DNA from: Larkinella sp. C7
GTDB taxonomy: Bacteria; Bacteroidota; Bacteroidia; Cytophagales; Spirosomataceae
DNA: 64,000 nt
Direction of reading: 5' to 3'
Assembly: GCF_006149005.1 (NCBI RefSeq)
Contig: NZ_VBSL01000006.1
Span: 186,001-250,000, forward strand
The translations under genes were made by a program, and so were the position numbers. Shown piece by piece: positions 16,154 to 25,256 of this stretch. How positions within the stretch are numbered: the stretch's first letter is position 1; each line of letters opens with the position of its first letter. Below the pieces are notes generated by a model. That model made no database searches and was not told the origin of the DNA. It saw only the letters and a list, made by a program, of their open reading frames with translations.

Positions 16154-16585
16154 ATGAACGCTGCCATTAAACAGACTTTGAATGACTTTCAACTGCGACA
16201 TACCAGTTGTCGGGAGGAAGTGCTGGATACGTTTTTCACCGCCAATTACGCCCTGGGACACCACGATATTGAAGAAAGCCTGAAAGACGACTTCGACCGG
16301 GTGACGATTTACCGGACGCTCAAAACGTTTGTCGACAAGGGCATTCTGCACAAGGTACTGGACGACGAAGGCGGGTTGAAATATGCCCTCTGCCGCGAAG
16401 CCTGCGCCCACGATCACCACCACCACGACCACGTTCACTTCAAGTGTGAACAGTGTGGCCAGACGACCTGCCTGGAAAACACCCTCATTCCGGCGGTTAG
16501 TTTGCCCTCCGGATATAGTCGCAAAGAAACTAATCTACTGATTCAGGGCGTGTGTTCGCTTTGTAATAAAAACATTGCGTTGTAA
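16154..16585 (+). CDS. Fur-family transcriptional regulator with His-rich loop
   Basis: The 143-residue protein has an N-terminal winged helix (REEVLDTFF, then DRVTIYRTLKTFVDKGIL) and a metal-binding dimerisation half. Two CxxC pairs (CEQC and CSLC) match the structural zinc site of Fur/Zur proteins. A cluster HDHHHHDHVHF lies between the domains and is richer in histidine than typical, pointing to zinc or iron sensing. Which metal it senses (Fur, Zur or PerR-like) cannot be settled here. The start at 16154 is preferred to an upstream in-frame ATG at 16109 because the latter overlaps the ABC gene and adds residues not seen in the family. The stop overlaps the MutS-like start by one base (TAATG). 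Confidence 0.88.
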   Translation: MNAAIKQTLNDFQLRHTSCREEVLDTFFTANYALGHHDIEESLKDDFDRVTIYRTLKTFVDKGILHKVLDDEGGLKYALCREACAHDHHHHDHVHFKCEQCGQTTCLENTLIPAVSLPSGYSRKETNLLIQGVCSLCNKNIAL

Positions 16586-18393
16586 TGCCCCATTCGATTT
16601 TTGCGGAACGTGAGACCCGGTTTTTACAGGAAGAACTGAAAGCCCGTGCGGGCTACAACCGCCTGTCCATCATCCGGGTAATCTGGTTTGTTGGCGTGGC
16701 TTTTCTGGTCTATTTTTTACTGAATCGCGAGCAGGACGGTCTGGCCATCGGTGTCGGTTTGCTGGGCATAATCGGTTTTCTGGTGCTGCTGAAACGCCAC
16801 CAGGCCGTTCAGCGCCGACGTGATCGCGTCCGTTGGCTGGCCTTCATCAACCGCGACGAAACCGCCCGGCTGGAACGCAAATTTCTCCGCCCCGAAACCG
16901 GCCTTGAGTTTGCCGATGCCAACCATCCCTACGCTGGCGACCTCGATATTTTCGGGAATCATTCCATTTTTCGATTGCTCAACCGGACGTATACCTACGA
17001 AGGGAGCCGCAAACTGGCGGCTTATCTGCGGTCACCCGTTCCCGTCGATGAGGTGCTGCTTCGCCAGGATGCCGTGGCCGAATTGCGCCCTCTGCTCGAC
17101 TGGCGGCAGGAACTGGCGGCTCTGGCGTACCTTAATCCGTCCGTTGGCGAGTCCCCGCAGGCCCTGAAAAACTGGGCAACCAAACCGGCTGACCCGCTGC
17201 CGGTGTATTTAACCATCGCCCGCTGGCTGTTTCCCGCCATCACGCTGACCTTGCTGGTGCTTTGGATGACCGGTTATTTGCCGGGCTGGGCCGTTACGGC
17301 TTCGCTGCTGGTGCATGGCGTGTTGCTGGGGCAGGCGGCTGAACGGGCGAAAAACGTGAGCGAACAGACCTTTGCGATGTCGCAGGCCCTGAAAACGTAC
17401 CACGACTTGTTGAAGCACCTCGAAAATCCGCGCTTTGAATCGGCTATTTTGCACCGGTTGCAGGCCGTAACAAATCTCGAAAACCGGTCGGCAGCGGCTG
17501 CCATTGGCAAGCTGAGCCAACTGGTCGAGAACCTCAATTTTCGCCGGAATCCGTATTTCTTTCTGCTCGTCGGCATTGTTACTCTTTGGGATATTCACTA
17601 TTTGCAGGCCCTCGACCGCTGGCAGCGCACCTACGGCCCGCACCTGAACGACTGGCTGGATGCGCTGGCCGAAGCCGAAGCCTTGAACAGCCTGGCGGGT
17701 CTGGCCTACGCCCATCCTGACTACGCGGTTCCGGAGTTTAGAGAAGAACCGCTGCAACTGGATGCGCAGCAGGCCCGGCACCCGATGTTGATGGCCAACA
17801 AAGGCGTCGCCAACTCGCTGAAAATTGACGGAAATGGGCAAACGATTCTGATTACCGGTTCGAACATGTCGGGGAAAAGTACGTTTCTCCGGACGATTGG
17901 CACCAATGTCGTGCTGGCCCTGGCCGGATCGGTGGTGGCGGCAGAGAAGCTGATTTGTTCACCGGTGCAGGTGTTTACGAGTATGCGGACGCAGGATTCG
18001 CTGGAAGAAAACACCTCATCGTTTTACGCCGAACTGAAACGCCTGAAAACGCTCATCGATCGCACGCGGCAAACGTCCAACTGGCCGGTTTTGTATTTTC
18101 TGGACGAAATTCTGAAAGGTACCAACTCCGCCGACCGCCACCGGGGCGCGCGGGCCTTGATTCTCCAACTGCATGAAACCTCAGCCTCCGGTTTTGTGTC
18201 CACCCACGATGTCGAGCTGGGCGAACTGGCGACCACGCACCCGTTTGTCCATAATTACAGCTTCCGGTCCGACGTGGTTGATGGAAAACTGCACTTCGAT
18301 TACCAGTTGCAAACCGGCGTTTGCCGGAGCTTCAACGCCAGCCAGTTGATGGAATCCATTGGCATAGAAATGCACAAGTTTCAGGAGGGTTAA
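16585..18393 (+). CDS. Membrane-anchored MutS-like ATPase
   Basis: The 602-residue protein has a MutS domain V ATPase at its C-terminus: Walker A GSNMSGKS at 425-432, the ED/Walker B region FLDEILKGTN, and the trans-acting RHRGARALI segment. Instead of mismatch-binding domains I and II it has hydrophobic stretches near the N-terminus (VIWFVGVAFLVYFLL, then LLGIIGFLVLL) and a further pair near 210-250, so it is likely inner-membrane bound. Such 'DNA mismatch repair protein MutS' annotations in Bacteroidota probably do not act in mismatch repair. The start is coupled to the Fur-family stop. The stop overlaps that of the convergent ATP-grasp gene in TTAA. Confidence 0.85.
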   Translation: MPHSIFAERETRFLQEELKARAGYNRLSIIRVIWFVGVAFLVYFLLNREQDGLAIGVGLLGIIGFLVLLKRHQAVQRRRDRVRWLAFINRDETARLERKFLRPETGLEFADANHPYAGDLDIFGNHSIFRLLNRTYTYEGSRKLAAYLRSPVPVDEVLLRQDAVAELRPLLDWRQELAALAYLNPSVGESPQALKNWATKPADPLPVYLTIARWLFPAITLTLLVLWMTGYLPGWAVTASLLVHGVLLGQAAERAKNVSEQTFAMSQALKTYHDLLKHLENPRFESAILHRLQAVTNLENRSAAAAIGKLSQLVENLNFRRNPYFFLLVGIVTLWDIHYLQALDRWQRTYGPHLNDWLDALAEAEALNSLAGLAYAHPDYAVPEFREEPLQLDAQQARHPMLMANKGVANSLKIDGNGQTILITGSNMSGKSTFLRTIGTNVVLALAGSVVAAEKLICSPVQVFTSMRTQDSLEENTSSFYAELKRLKTLIDRTRQTSNWPVLYFLDEILKGTNSADRHRGARALILQLHETSASGFVSTHDVELGELATTHPFVHNYSFRSDVVDGKLHFDYQLQTGVCRSFNASQLMESIGIEMHKFQEG

Positions 18394-19604
18394 TTCGTCG
18401 GTTTGTCGGGAACGGGCGCCGACGCGTGGTATTCCTGATAAATCCGTTCCATGTAGTTGTCGAGGAGTTGCAAAACCCGCTCGCGGTCGGGCGATTGGAC
18501 GATGAAACCAACGTGGTGTTCCTTGTTCATGCGCCACTCGATTTCGCTGTCCGTAAAACAGTCGGTGTTGGGCCACGGCTGGCGGGCGAGCGAAATAATC
18601 AGCCCGGCATAGTGGTGTTGGACGGCCGGTAATTCATACGGTTCATTCCGGGCCATGGCAGATTCGAGTTTGGCCCATTCGGCCCAGAGGTTGATTCCCG
18701 ACGAGATTTCGACCAGTTCGGCAATGTTGGCCCCGCCCACGCGCGACGAGGTTTCCAGAAAATAGTATTCCCCATCGTGATCACCCCGGATGTATTCAGA
18801 ATGCGAGGCACTCGACTGCATCCGAAATGCTTTTAAAACGGCATCATTCAGTTCGTACAGGTTTCGGGCTTCGTCGGAGTCAAAGGGCAAAATAGCCGTT
18901 CTGAAAACGCCCCCGCCGTGGGCCACGTCCATCGGTGTAGCCAGATACTGGCTGGCGCGGGTAAAAATTGTTTTCCCATTTTGCGACAGCGAATCGACGT
19001 GAAACACGCGCCCCGGTTTGAATTGCTCGATCAAAAACGTATGCCGCAGGTCGCCCAGCGAATGAATCACCTGCCAGGCTTCGTCCAGCGAATGCACTTT
19101 TTTGATCCCGGTGGCCGATGCTTCGGAGCGCGGTTTGATGAGCCAGGGCGCTTCCGTGTTTCGCAGAAAGTCGGTGATGGTTTCGTCGTGAAACAGACTG
19201 CTGAACGCCGGAACGCGAATGCCATCGGCAGCCGCCCGCATCCGCATGGCCAGTTTGTCGCGGAAAAACCGCGCCGTGGTTTGGCCCATACCCGGAATCC
19301 GGAACGTTTCGCGCACCAGGGCGGCTTTCTCGACGTCAAAATCATCCATTGCCACCACCCGATCAATTTGATGCGATCGCATGATGTGCGCCAGTCCGTT
19401 AATCATCACATCCAGATTCTGCGACGAATTATCCTGCGACGGCAAATAAAAGAATTCGTCGACGGCTTCCCGCGGCCAGGGATGATCGGCCAGTTTCTCG
19501 TAGGTCAGCAGATAAACGGTGTTGCCCGCTTCCTTGCAGGCTTTCAGAAAAGCTTCGCCCTTGAAATACGTTGAGATGCAGAGGAATGACAATGTCTGGG
19601 ACAT
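18390..19604 (-). CDS. ATP-grasp domain enzyme
   Basis: The 404-residue protein begins with a Rossmann-like preATP-grasp domain (TLSFLCISTYF, LLTYEKLAD). It continues with an ATP-grasp fold that includes PWLIKPRSEASATGI (ATP-binding lysine) and a metal/phosphate segment EYYFLETSSRVGGAN near residue 300. ATP-grasp enzymes join a carboxylate to an amine or thiol through an acyl phosphate; the carboxylate substrate cannot be told here. It resembles carbamoyl-phosphate synthase-like and biotin carboxylase-like ligases of unknown substrate. The start at 19604 (MSQTLSF) is chosen over 19691 because the upstream 29 residues translate the word-repeat hairpin. The M17 aminopeptidase gene lies upstream on the same strand. 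Confidence 0.82.
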   Translation of the reverse strand: MSQTLSFLCISTYFKGEAFLKACKEAGNTVYLLTYEKLADHPWPREAVDEFFYLPSQDNSSQNLDVMINGLAHIMRSHQIDRVVAMDDFDVEKAALVRETFRIPGMGQTTARFFRDKLAMRMRAAADGIRVPAFSSLFHDETITDFLRNTEAPWLIKPRSEASATGIKKVHSLDEAWQVIHSLGDLRHTFLIEQFKPGRVFHVDSLSQNGKTIFTRASQYLATPMDVAHGGGVFRTAILPFDSDEARNLYELNDAVLKAFRMQSSASHSEYIRGDHDGEYYFLETSSRVGGANIAELVEISSGINLWAEWAKLESAMARNEPYELPAVQHHYAGLIISLARQPWPNTDCFTDSEIEWRMNKEHHVGFIVQSPDRERVLQLLDNYMERIYQEYHASAPVPDKPTN

Positions 19605-19610
19605 CAGGAT

Positions 19611-19794
19611 TAGATGGTTGTTGATGGGTAAATGATTCTGATGGTTAAAACGGTTTTGGGTGCTTAAACCGTTGAAACGGTTCATCGTCAATTTCGCGAT
19701 TTCTTTTCTCCGGATTAAAATCCGGGGCTATTTTTTCCACGACGCCCGTAACCAATTTAACCATTTTTTAACAATTTAACCATCAAACCATCTA
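19611..19794. repeat. Inverted repeat upstream of the ATP-grasp gene (TTAACCAT-type arms)
   Basis: The left arm (19611-19654) contains tagatggtt, gatgggtaaat and gatggttaaa words. The right arm (19749-19794) holds complementary aaccatttt, aatttaac and accatcta words. The alignment between arms is imperfect but runs over ~44 bases. The left arm begins six bases upstream of the minus-strand ATG at 19604. The space between the arms has two smaller hairpins (ccgttgaaacgg and ccggattaaaatccgg). The right arm ends three bases from the aminopeptidase stop. Confidence 0.6.
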
Positions 19795-19796
19795 CT

Positions 19797-21260
19797 TCAA
19801 CCATTCCGCAAAAAATCAATCAATAACCGAATCCCGAAACCGGTTGCGTTCTTTTGCGTTCCGAATTCCGTGTCGGTGAACGCCATGCCGGCAATGTCCA
19901 GGTGCGCCCAGGCGGGGTGCGATTCGGTGAATACTTCCAGAAATTTGGCGGCACTGATGGCACCGGCCAGCGGTTTCCCGCTGAAGTTTTTCAGGTCGGC
20001 CACATCCGACTGAATGTCTTCCTTGTAAACATCCCAGAGTGGCAGCGGCCACAGCCGTTCGCCGGTTTGGGTAGCGGATTTCAGGAGCTGGCTGGTCAGA
20101 TCGTCGTTATTGCTGAACAAACCGGCAGCATGATACCCCAGCGTGCCGATGACACTGCCCGTTAACGTTGCGAGGTCGATCAGGACGTCGGGTTGGAAAT
20201 TGCGGACCATATAACCCAGGCCGTCGGCCAGAATGATGCGGCCTTCGGCGTCGGTATCGATCACCTCGATGGTTTTGCCGAGGTAGGAGCCGATGACGTC
20301 GCCAGGTTTGGTGGCGTGGCCGTCGACCATGTTTTCCGTTGAAGGAATAATGCCGATCAGGTGAACCGGTAACCGGAGTTTAGCGGCCACTTCCATCGTT
20401 CCCAACACCGCTGCCGCTCCGCCCATGTCGCTCTTCATCAGGTGCATCCCGGTCGACGGTTTGATGGAAATACCGCCCGTATCGAATGTGACGCCTTTGC
20501 CCACCAGTCCCACTTTTTTAGCATCCGGCAGATCGTCGGGCTTGTATTCCGCGATGATGAAAACCGGGGGATGCTCGCTGCCTTTGTTGACGCTCAATAA
20601 AGCTAAAAGTCCCTGCCGTTCGATTTCGGTTTTGTCGAAAACCGTCACCGAATAGCCATGTTGCTGGCCGGAAGCGATGGCCCAGTCGGCCAGGACTTGC
20701 GGAATTTTGTAGTTGGACGGCGAATTCATCAGGTCCAGCATCTGGCGGTGCGTGGCCGCAATGGCTTCCGCGCGGTGAAGAACTTCTTCGGCGATACCCT
20801 GCTGTTGATCCCCAATATAGATTTCCAGAACGCCTTCTTCCGAATAAAACTCAGCGGTTTTGGGTTTATCCGTGCTGTGCAGTTTCAGGTCATAACCACC
20901 CCAGCGGATGCCCAGCGCCACACTCTCGATGACGTCGGCATCAAAACCGCTCAGATCGACGCCGACGGTTGGGGTCAGCCGGTCTTTTTGCCGGAAAAAT
21001 AACTCTCGGAAGGACCGGAGCCAGACCATGGCGGTAAGTTCTTTCCCTAAACCCAGCAGATACGTTTTTCGTCCTTCGGATTGGTAAAGAGGAAGAACTT
21101 CCCGGAAGTCGGCTTTGAAATCGTGCTGCAAAGCAGTCGGTGTCAGGTTAAACCGGTCGGCCAGGGCATTCAGCACTTCCGGTAAGTCATCGGTTTGCTG
21201 AATCGGTAGAATGAGCGTGTCGACAGACAGCGACTGGGTGGTCGTGAGTTGGATTTGCAT
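19797..21260 (-). CDS. Leucyl aminopeptidase (M17 family)
   Basis: The 487-residue enzyme removes N-terminal amino acids from peptides in the cytoplasm using two divalent metals. The catalytic C-terminal domain is complete: VGKGVTFDTGG provides metal-binding lysine and aspartate, KSDMGGAAAV a further aspartate, and DTDAEGRIILADGL the signature acidic pair and the catalytic arginine. LIDLATLTGS follows. The N-terminal ~180 residues form the variable macro-like domain used for hexamer packing. Length and motif order are normal, so an active enzyme is expected. It could complete breakdown of peptides from the SusC/S10 peptidase locus at 45-56 kb, but there is no direct linkage. Confidence 0.93.
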   Translation of the reverse strand: MQIQLTTTQSLSVDTLILPIQQTDDLPEVLNALADRFNLTPTALQHDFKADFREVLPLYQSEGRKTYLLGLGKELTAMVWLRSFRELFFRQKDRLTPTVGVDLSGFDADVIESVALGIRWGGYDLKLHSTDKPKTAEFYSEEGVLEIYIGDQQQGIAEEVLHRAEAIAATHRQMLDLMNSPSNYKIPQVLADWAIASGQQHGYSVTVFDKTEIERQGLLALLSVNKGSEHPPVFIIAEYKPDDLPDAKKVGLVGKGVTFDTGGISIKPSTGMHLMKSDMGGAAAVLGTMEVAAKLRLPVHLIGIIPSTENMVDGHATKPGDVIGSYLGKTIEVIDTDAEGRIILADGLGYMVRNFQPDVLIDLATLTGSVIGTLGYHAAGLFSNNDDLTSQLLKSATQTGERLWPLPLWDVYKEDIQSDVADLKNFSGKPLAGAISAAKFLEVFTESHPAWAHLDIAGMAFTDTEFGTQKNATGFGIRLLIDFLRNG

Positions 21261-21290
21261 CAGGAAGTAAGGTTACGACAAAGGTAACGA

Positions 21291-22349
21291 TCAAAAAAAC
21301 AACCATTCTACGGCCTGTGGAAATTCCCGGCCCCAGCGGCTTTCGGTGTGTTTTCCATTCGGATCGATGGACAGGTGGATTTTCAGGTTTGGGTGGCTCT
21401 TTTGCCGCAGCAGGGATTCCTGCAAACGCTGCAGAGCCGGAACCATGTAAGCCGACTCCTTCTTGCCGCCATAGAGATATACTTTCGTCGGTTCAGGATG
21501 GTAAAACCGCAGCGCATCGGCATACACTTTGGGAGCCGCCCAGAGTGAAGGCGAGAAAACCAGCAGCTTTCCGAAGGTTGAAGGATGCCATAAACCGGCA
21601 TACACACTGATCAAACCACCCATCGAACTGCCACCGATGCTGGTGTGGATTCGGTCGGACAGAGTACGATACTGGGCGTCGATGTGCGGTTTTAGCGCAT
21701 GAACGATGAAGTCGAGATAATGATGCCCTTTGCCGTCAGCGAGCCGGGTGTTGTAGGGCAGAAATTCCGCAACACGTTCGCTGTCACCGTGGTCGATGGC
21801 GACGATGATGATTTTGTGATGATGCCGGTGCGCCAGAATCGCCAGTTTCTGATCGATGGTCCAGTTGCCAAACGATGAACCTTCGCCAAACAGATTTTGC
21901 CCGTCGTTCAAATACAAAACCGGGTAACGGGCGCTGGAAGCGTCATAATCGTGGGGCAATAACACCCGAATCCGGCGCGTCGTATTGATTTGTGGCGCGT
22001 CAAAGGCATCGCTGACCAGGCTAATTTGGGGCAAAAAGGCCGGATTGAAGGGAAAACCAAACCACCGCCAGTGCGGAACCACATCCCGGCGGGTGCCGAT
22101 CTGGCGACGGGAAACCCGGTTCGGAACGCCTTCGCCAGCCGCGCTCAGTTCCACCGAATCCCAGCTTCCGCGCGTGTATTTGTATTCCAGCGGAACAATC
22201 CCGGCCGGCAGTTCAATACAATACTTTCCTGGCCCGGTTTTCTCTAGTTGAAATCGTTCTACATCCGGATACCACTGGCAAAAGGGGCCGGAAATAAATA
22301 CCGGTCGGTCGTCGTCAGTCGTGGAGAGTTCAAAGCGGATGGAAGCCAT
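21291..22349 (-). CDS. Putative esterase, alpha/beta-hydrolase with N-terminal E-set-like domain
   Basis: The 352-residue protein has a ~95-residue N-terminal beta domain (FELSTTDDDRPVFISGPF, then YKYTRGSWDSVELS) like the starch-binding/E-set domains seen before esterases. An esterase D-type alpha/beta-hydrolase follows (PF00756-like). VLYLNDGQNLFG opens the core, GGSSMGG carries the likely nucleophile serine, and a C-terminal HTESRWGREFP provides the histidine. No signal peptide is seen, so the enzyme is probably cytoplasmic. Related enzymes include siderophore (enterobactin) esterases and acyl esterases; the substrate is unknown. The M17 aminopeptidase gene begins 30 bases downstream on the same strand and may be co-transcribed. 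Confidence 0.83.
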   Translation of the reverse strand: MASIRFELSTTDDDRPVFISGPFCQWYPDVERFQLEKTGPGKYCIELPAGIVPLEYKYTRGSWDSVELSAAGEGVPNRVSRRQIGTRRDVVPHWRWFGFPFNPAFLPQISLVSDAFDAPQINTTRRIRVLLPHDYDASSARYPVLYLNDGQNLFGEGSSFGNWTIDQKLAILAHRHHHKIIIVAIDHGDSERVAEFLPYNTRLADGKGHHYLDFIVHALKPHIDAQYRTLSDRIHTSIGGSSMGGLISVYAGLWHPSTFGKLLVFSPSLWAAPKVYADALRFYHPEPTKVYLYGGKKESAYMVPALQRLQESLLRQKSHPNLKIHLSIDPNGKHTESRWGREFPQAVEWLFF

Positions 22350-22512
22350 GCAGGGTTATCTAATCAAGGTCTTTACGCCCTGCCGTTGTAAAGGTTAGGG
22401 TAAATCTCTATTATTGTTCGCAAAATGAGACAATAAAAGATTCGCTTATTCCTAAGTCGTGAGCTTTTGATGGATGCTTTGCAAGTTCTCATTTTATACG
22501 AAACAAAAGACT

Positions 22513-24147
22513 ATGAAAACCCTTTTAATCCTGACAGTATTGACGATTCAGGTAGCCGAGATGGCGAATGCGCAATTGAACAAGACGCCCCCGCAAGCCA
22601 AAACCGCCAACGGCGTAGTCGAAGGCATCACCGAACCCACTGGAATCCGGGCTTTTAAAGGCATTCCGTTTGCCCAGCCGCCGGTGGGTGAGCTACGCTG
22701 GAAAGAACCGCAGCCCGTCAAAAACTGGCAGGGCGTCCGAAAAACCAATCAGTTTGGTCCCCGGGCCATGCAACGCGCGGTTTTTGGGGATATGGGATTC
22801 CGGTCGAATGGCATGAGTGAGGATTGCCTGTACCTGAACGTGTGGACGCCCGCGAAGTCGGACAAGGAGAAACTGCCGGTTCTGGTGTATTTCTACGGGG
22901 GCGGTTTTATTGCGGGTGACGGCTCCGAAGGTCGTTACGATGGTGAGAGCATGGCAACCAAGGGCATGGTGGCCCTTACGGTCAACTACCGGCTCGATGT
23001 GTTTGGTTTTATGGCGCATCCCGAGTTGACGAAGGAGTCGGCCCATCAATCGTCGGGCAATTATGCGTACCTGGACATGGCTGCGGCTTTGCGCTGGGTG
23101 CAGCAAAATATTGCGGCTTTTGGCGGTGATCCCAAGCGGGTGACCATTGCCGGAGAGTCGGCAGGGTCGATTGCGGTGAGCGGCCTGATGGCATCGCCCC
23201 TGTCGAAAGGCCTGATTGCCGGAGCCATTGGCGAAAGCGGTTCCTTGCTGGGTGGGTTGCCACCCGTTCCGCTGGCGAAAGGAGAAGAAGCGGGAGCGGC
23301 TTTTGCGAAGGGCGTAGGCGCCAGCTCCTTAGCGGATTTACGGGCCATGCCGGCGGAAAAACTGCTCGAAGCCACGGGCAAACCCGGCACCCCCCGGTTT
23401 AGTGCGACGGTGGACGGGTATTTCTTCCCGAAACCGCCGATGGAAATTTTTACCGCTGGCGAACAGGCGCAGGTGCCGTTGCTGGCGGGCTGGAATTCGG
23501 AGGAGATGAACGCCCGGGCGGTATTGGGACAGGAAAAACCGACGCCCGAAGGCTACGCCAATGCCGTGAAACGACTCTACAACGACCGCGCCGAGGAGGT
23601 GTTGAAACTGTATCCGGGTTCGACGGAAGAAGAAGTGCTGGAATCGGCGACGGCGCTGGCGGGTGATCGTTTTCTGGCCTACAGCACCTGGAAATGGGCG
23701 GATTTGCAGAGCAAAACCGGTGGTGGCAAACCAGTGTACCGGTATTATTATTCACGTCCGCGCCCGGCGATGGTGCCCGAAATGGGCAATGCCGCTCCCG
23801 GTCTGGCGGGCGGTGTCGTGAAATCGACGGATGCCAACGCCGTGAAAGTACCGCCCGCACGGGGGGCCGTCCACTCCGCCGAAATCGAGTATGCGATGGG
23901 GAACCTGCCGAAAAACAAGGTTTACGCCTGGACTCCCGATGACTACAAAGTTTCTGAGGTGATGCAGAAGTATTTCGCCAATTTCGTTAAAACCGGGAAT
24001 CCGAACGGTTCCGGTTTACCCAACTGGCCCGCCATCAACAGCGGCAACAGCGTTCAGTTTATGCAAATCGACGTGAACACCCGCCTGGAGACGGAGAAAA
24101 ACCGGGCGCGGTATCTGTTTCTCGATCCATATTATACAAAGCAGTAG
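22513..24147 (+). CDS. Carboxylesterase type B, exported
   Basis: The 544-residue protein has a signal peptide (MKTLLILTVLTIQV, ending ANAQ) and a full carboxylesterase B domain. The oxyanion-hole GGGF segment is at about residues 130-133 and the nucleophile GESAGS has Ser216. A late HSAEIEYAMGN carries the catalytic histidine, as in cholinesterase-like folds. Substrates of this family are diverse esters; nothing here decides which. The start at 22513 gives a good signal peptide; an upstream in-frame ATG at 22474 would add 13 residues and bury it. A strong terminator lies 28 bases after the stop. It diverges from the esterase gene at 22349. Confidence 0.9.
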   Translation: MKTLLILTVLTIQVAEMANAQLNKTPPQAKTANGVVEGITEPTGIRAFKGIPFAQPPVGELRWKEPQPVKNWQGVRKTNQFGPRAMQRAVFGDMGFRSNGMSEDCLYLNVWTPAKSDKEKLPVLVYFYGGGFIAGDGSEGRYDGESMATKGMVALTVNYRLDVFGFMAHPELTKESAHQSSGNYAYLDMAAALRWVQQNIAAFGGDPKRVTIAGESAGSIAVSGLMASPLSKGLIAGAIGESGSLLGGLPPVPLAKGEEAGAAFAKGVGASSLADLRAMPAEKLLEATGKPGTPRFSATVDGYFFPKPPMEIFTAGEQAQVPLLAGWNSEEMNARAVLGQEKPTPEGYANAVKRLYNDRAEEVLKLYPGSTEEEVLESATALAGDRFLAYSTWKWADLQSKTGGGKPVYRYYYSRPRPAMVPEMGNAAPGLAGGVVKSTDANAVKVPPARGAVHSAEIEYAMGNLPKNKVYAWTPDDYKVSEVMQKYFANFVKTGNPNGSGLPNWPAINSGNSVQFMQIDVNTRLETEKNRARYLFLDPYYTKQ

Positions 24148-24174
24148 ATTTCGGGATTGTTATTGGGTAGAAGC

Positions 24175-24209
24175 GGGGGCGGTTCTTTGGGAACTGCCCC
24201 CTGTTTTTT
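24175..24209 (+). terminator. Rho-independent terminator of the carboxylesterase
   Basis: The stem pairs gggggcggttc (24175-24185) with gaactgccccc (24191-24201), 11 pairs counting one G-U, around a five-base loop, and is followed by tgtttttt. Confidence 0.88.
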
Positions 24210-24232
24210 GGGAAAGGGTTAGGGGAGTTTAG

Positions 24233-24265
24233 AAACTTGCAAGGACTTTAAGATCTTACAGGTTT
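24233..24265. repeat. Small imperfect palindrome between terminator and HNH gene
   Basis: aaacttgcaag (24233-24243) pairs with cttacaggttt (24255-24265) with two G-U-type differences. It resembles the dispersed intergenic palindromes with 'tgcaaggtctt' words found in many Bacteroidota genomes, which is a recollection and was not tested. It sits 38 bases before the HNH start and could be in its leader. Confidence 0.45.
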
Positions 24266-24302
24266 TGGGCTTTTCGCGCTAAGATCTGTAGATTATGAAC
24301 TT

Positions 24303-25256
24303 ATGATTCCTGAATCGTCTATTCTTAGAAAATACATTCGCGCCTTTCAAAAGTTGAAGCAAGGAGGAACACGGTATGGCAAAGCGCCACACAAGCCGGT
24401 TTTTCTGTTGACTATAATCGAACTCATTGAAAAACAACTTATCACCCAGAACCGCCTGCTTATCACGCCTGAACTCGTTGCGACATTTAAGGAAAACTTT
24501 GCTCTTTTGGTTAAGACCGCCCATAAAGATGACTTCACACAACCATTTTATTACCTTCAGAGTGAAGGTTTCTGGTTTCTGAAAGCAAAACCGGGTTTTC
24601 AGATTGACACGTATATTAGTAGTGTTCAAACCTTAAATGACCGACTGGAGTATGCTTTTCTGGCCGATGATTTATTTAATCTGCTGATCAGTGATGCTCA
24701 TTTCCAACTAAAACAAGTACTTCTCGACACTTATTTTGGCGATACTAAACCGGCATTTCTGCACATCAAAAACGAGGGGCGGAGCTACTTGCAGGATTTG
24801 GAATCGGATCTGTTAAATGAAAAAGAAACGATTTATCCGGCTTTTCAGCCAGTTGAAGACGAAGAAACGCGTTTTGTCCGGGGTGGTTTGTTTAAAAGAT
24901 TAGTACCAAAAGTATATGATTTCACCTGCGCTATTTCAGGAATGAAAGTAATTGCCGTAGATGGATCTTCGCTGGTAGAAGCCTGTCATATTGTGCCGAT
25001 CAGCATTTCCGGTGATGATAAAGTCACGAATGGAATTGCCCTCTGCCCGAATCTACATACGGCTTTTGACAGAGGGATGATTGGCGTGGACGAAGACTTG
25101 AGAGTTCAAGTCTCTCCGTTACTTGCTGAAAATCAGAAAAGCCCGTATAACCTGCGGCAGTTTCATGGAAAACCGTTGCAGTTGCCATTTGGGGAAGTTC
25201 ATTATCCGAAGAGGGCGCATTTTGGGTGGCATATGAGGGAACGGTTTAGGCGATGA
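24303..25256 (+). CDS. HNH endonuclease, predicted stand-alone restriction-type enzyme
   Basis: The 317-residue protein has an HNH nuclease domain at about 205-290. EACHIVPIS supplies the first histidine, followed by TNGIALCPNLHTAFDRGMIG with the asparagine and last histidine. This is the HNH_2 pattern of predicted restriction endonucleases (COG3440-like). The first ~180 residues form a helical module starting RKYIRAFQKL and containing APHKPVFLLTIIELI, also typical of that group, and probably recognise DNA. The coding sequence is more AT-rich than its neighbours. No methyltransferase, helicase or other defence gene lies beside it, so it could be a modification-dependent nuclease, an orphan, or a newly acquired cargo next to the RAYT element. 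Confidence 0.85.
   Translation: MIPESSILRKYIRAFQKLKQGGTRYGKAPHKPVFLLTIIELIEKQLITQNRLLITPELVATFKENFALLVKTAHKDDFTQPFYYLQSEGFWFLKAKPGFQIDTYISSVQTLNDRLEYAFLADDLFNLLISDAHFQLKQVLLDTYFGDTKPAFLHIKNEGRSYLQDLESDLLNEKETIYPAFQPVEDEETRFVRGGLFKRLVPKVYDFTCAISGMKVIAVDGSSLVEACHIVPISISGDDKVTNGIALCPNLHTAFDRGMIGVDEDLRVQVSPLLAENQKSPYNLRQFHGKPLQLPFGEVHYPKRAHFGWHMRERFRR

Noticed and set aside
18393-19691. Longer start of the ATP-grasp gene at 19691
   Set aside because: The extra residues translate inverted-repeat DNA; the start at 19604 gives a normal Rossmann opening.
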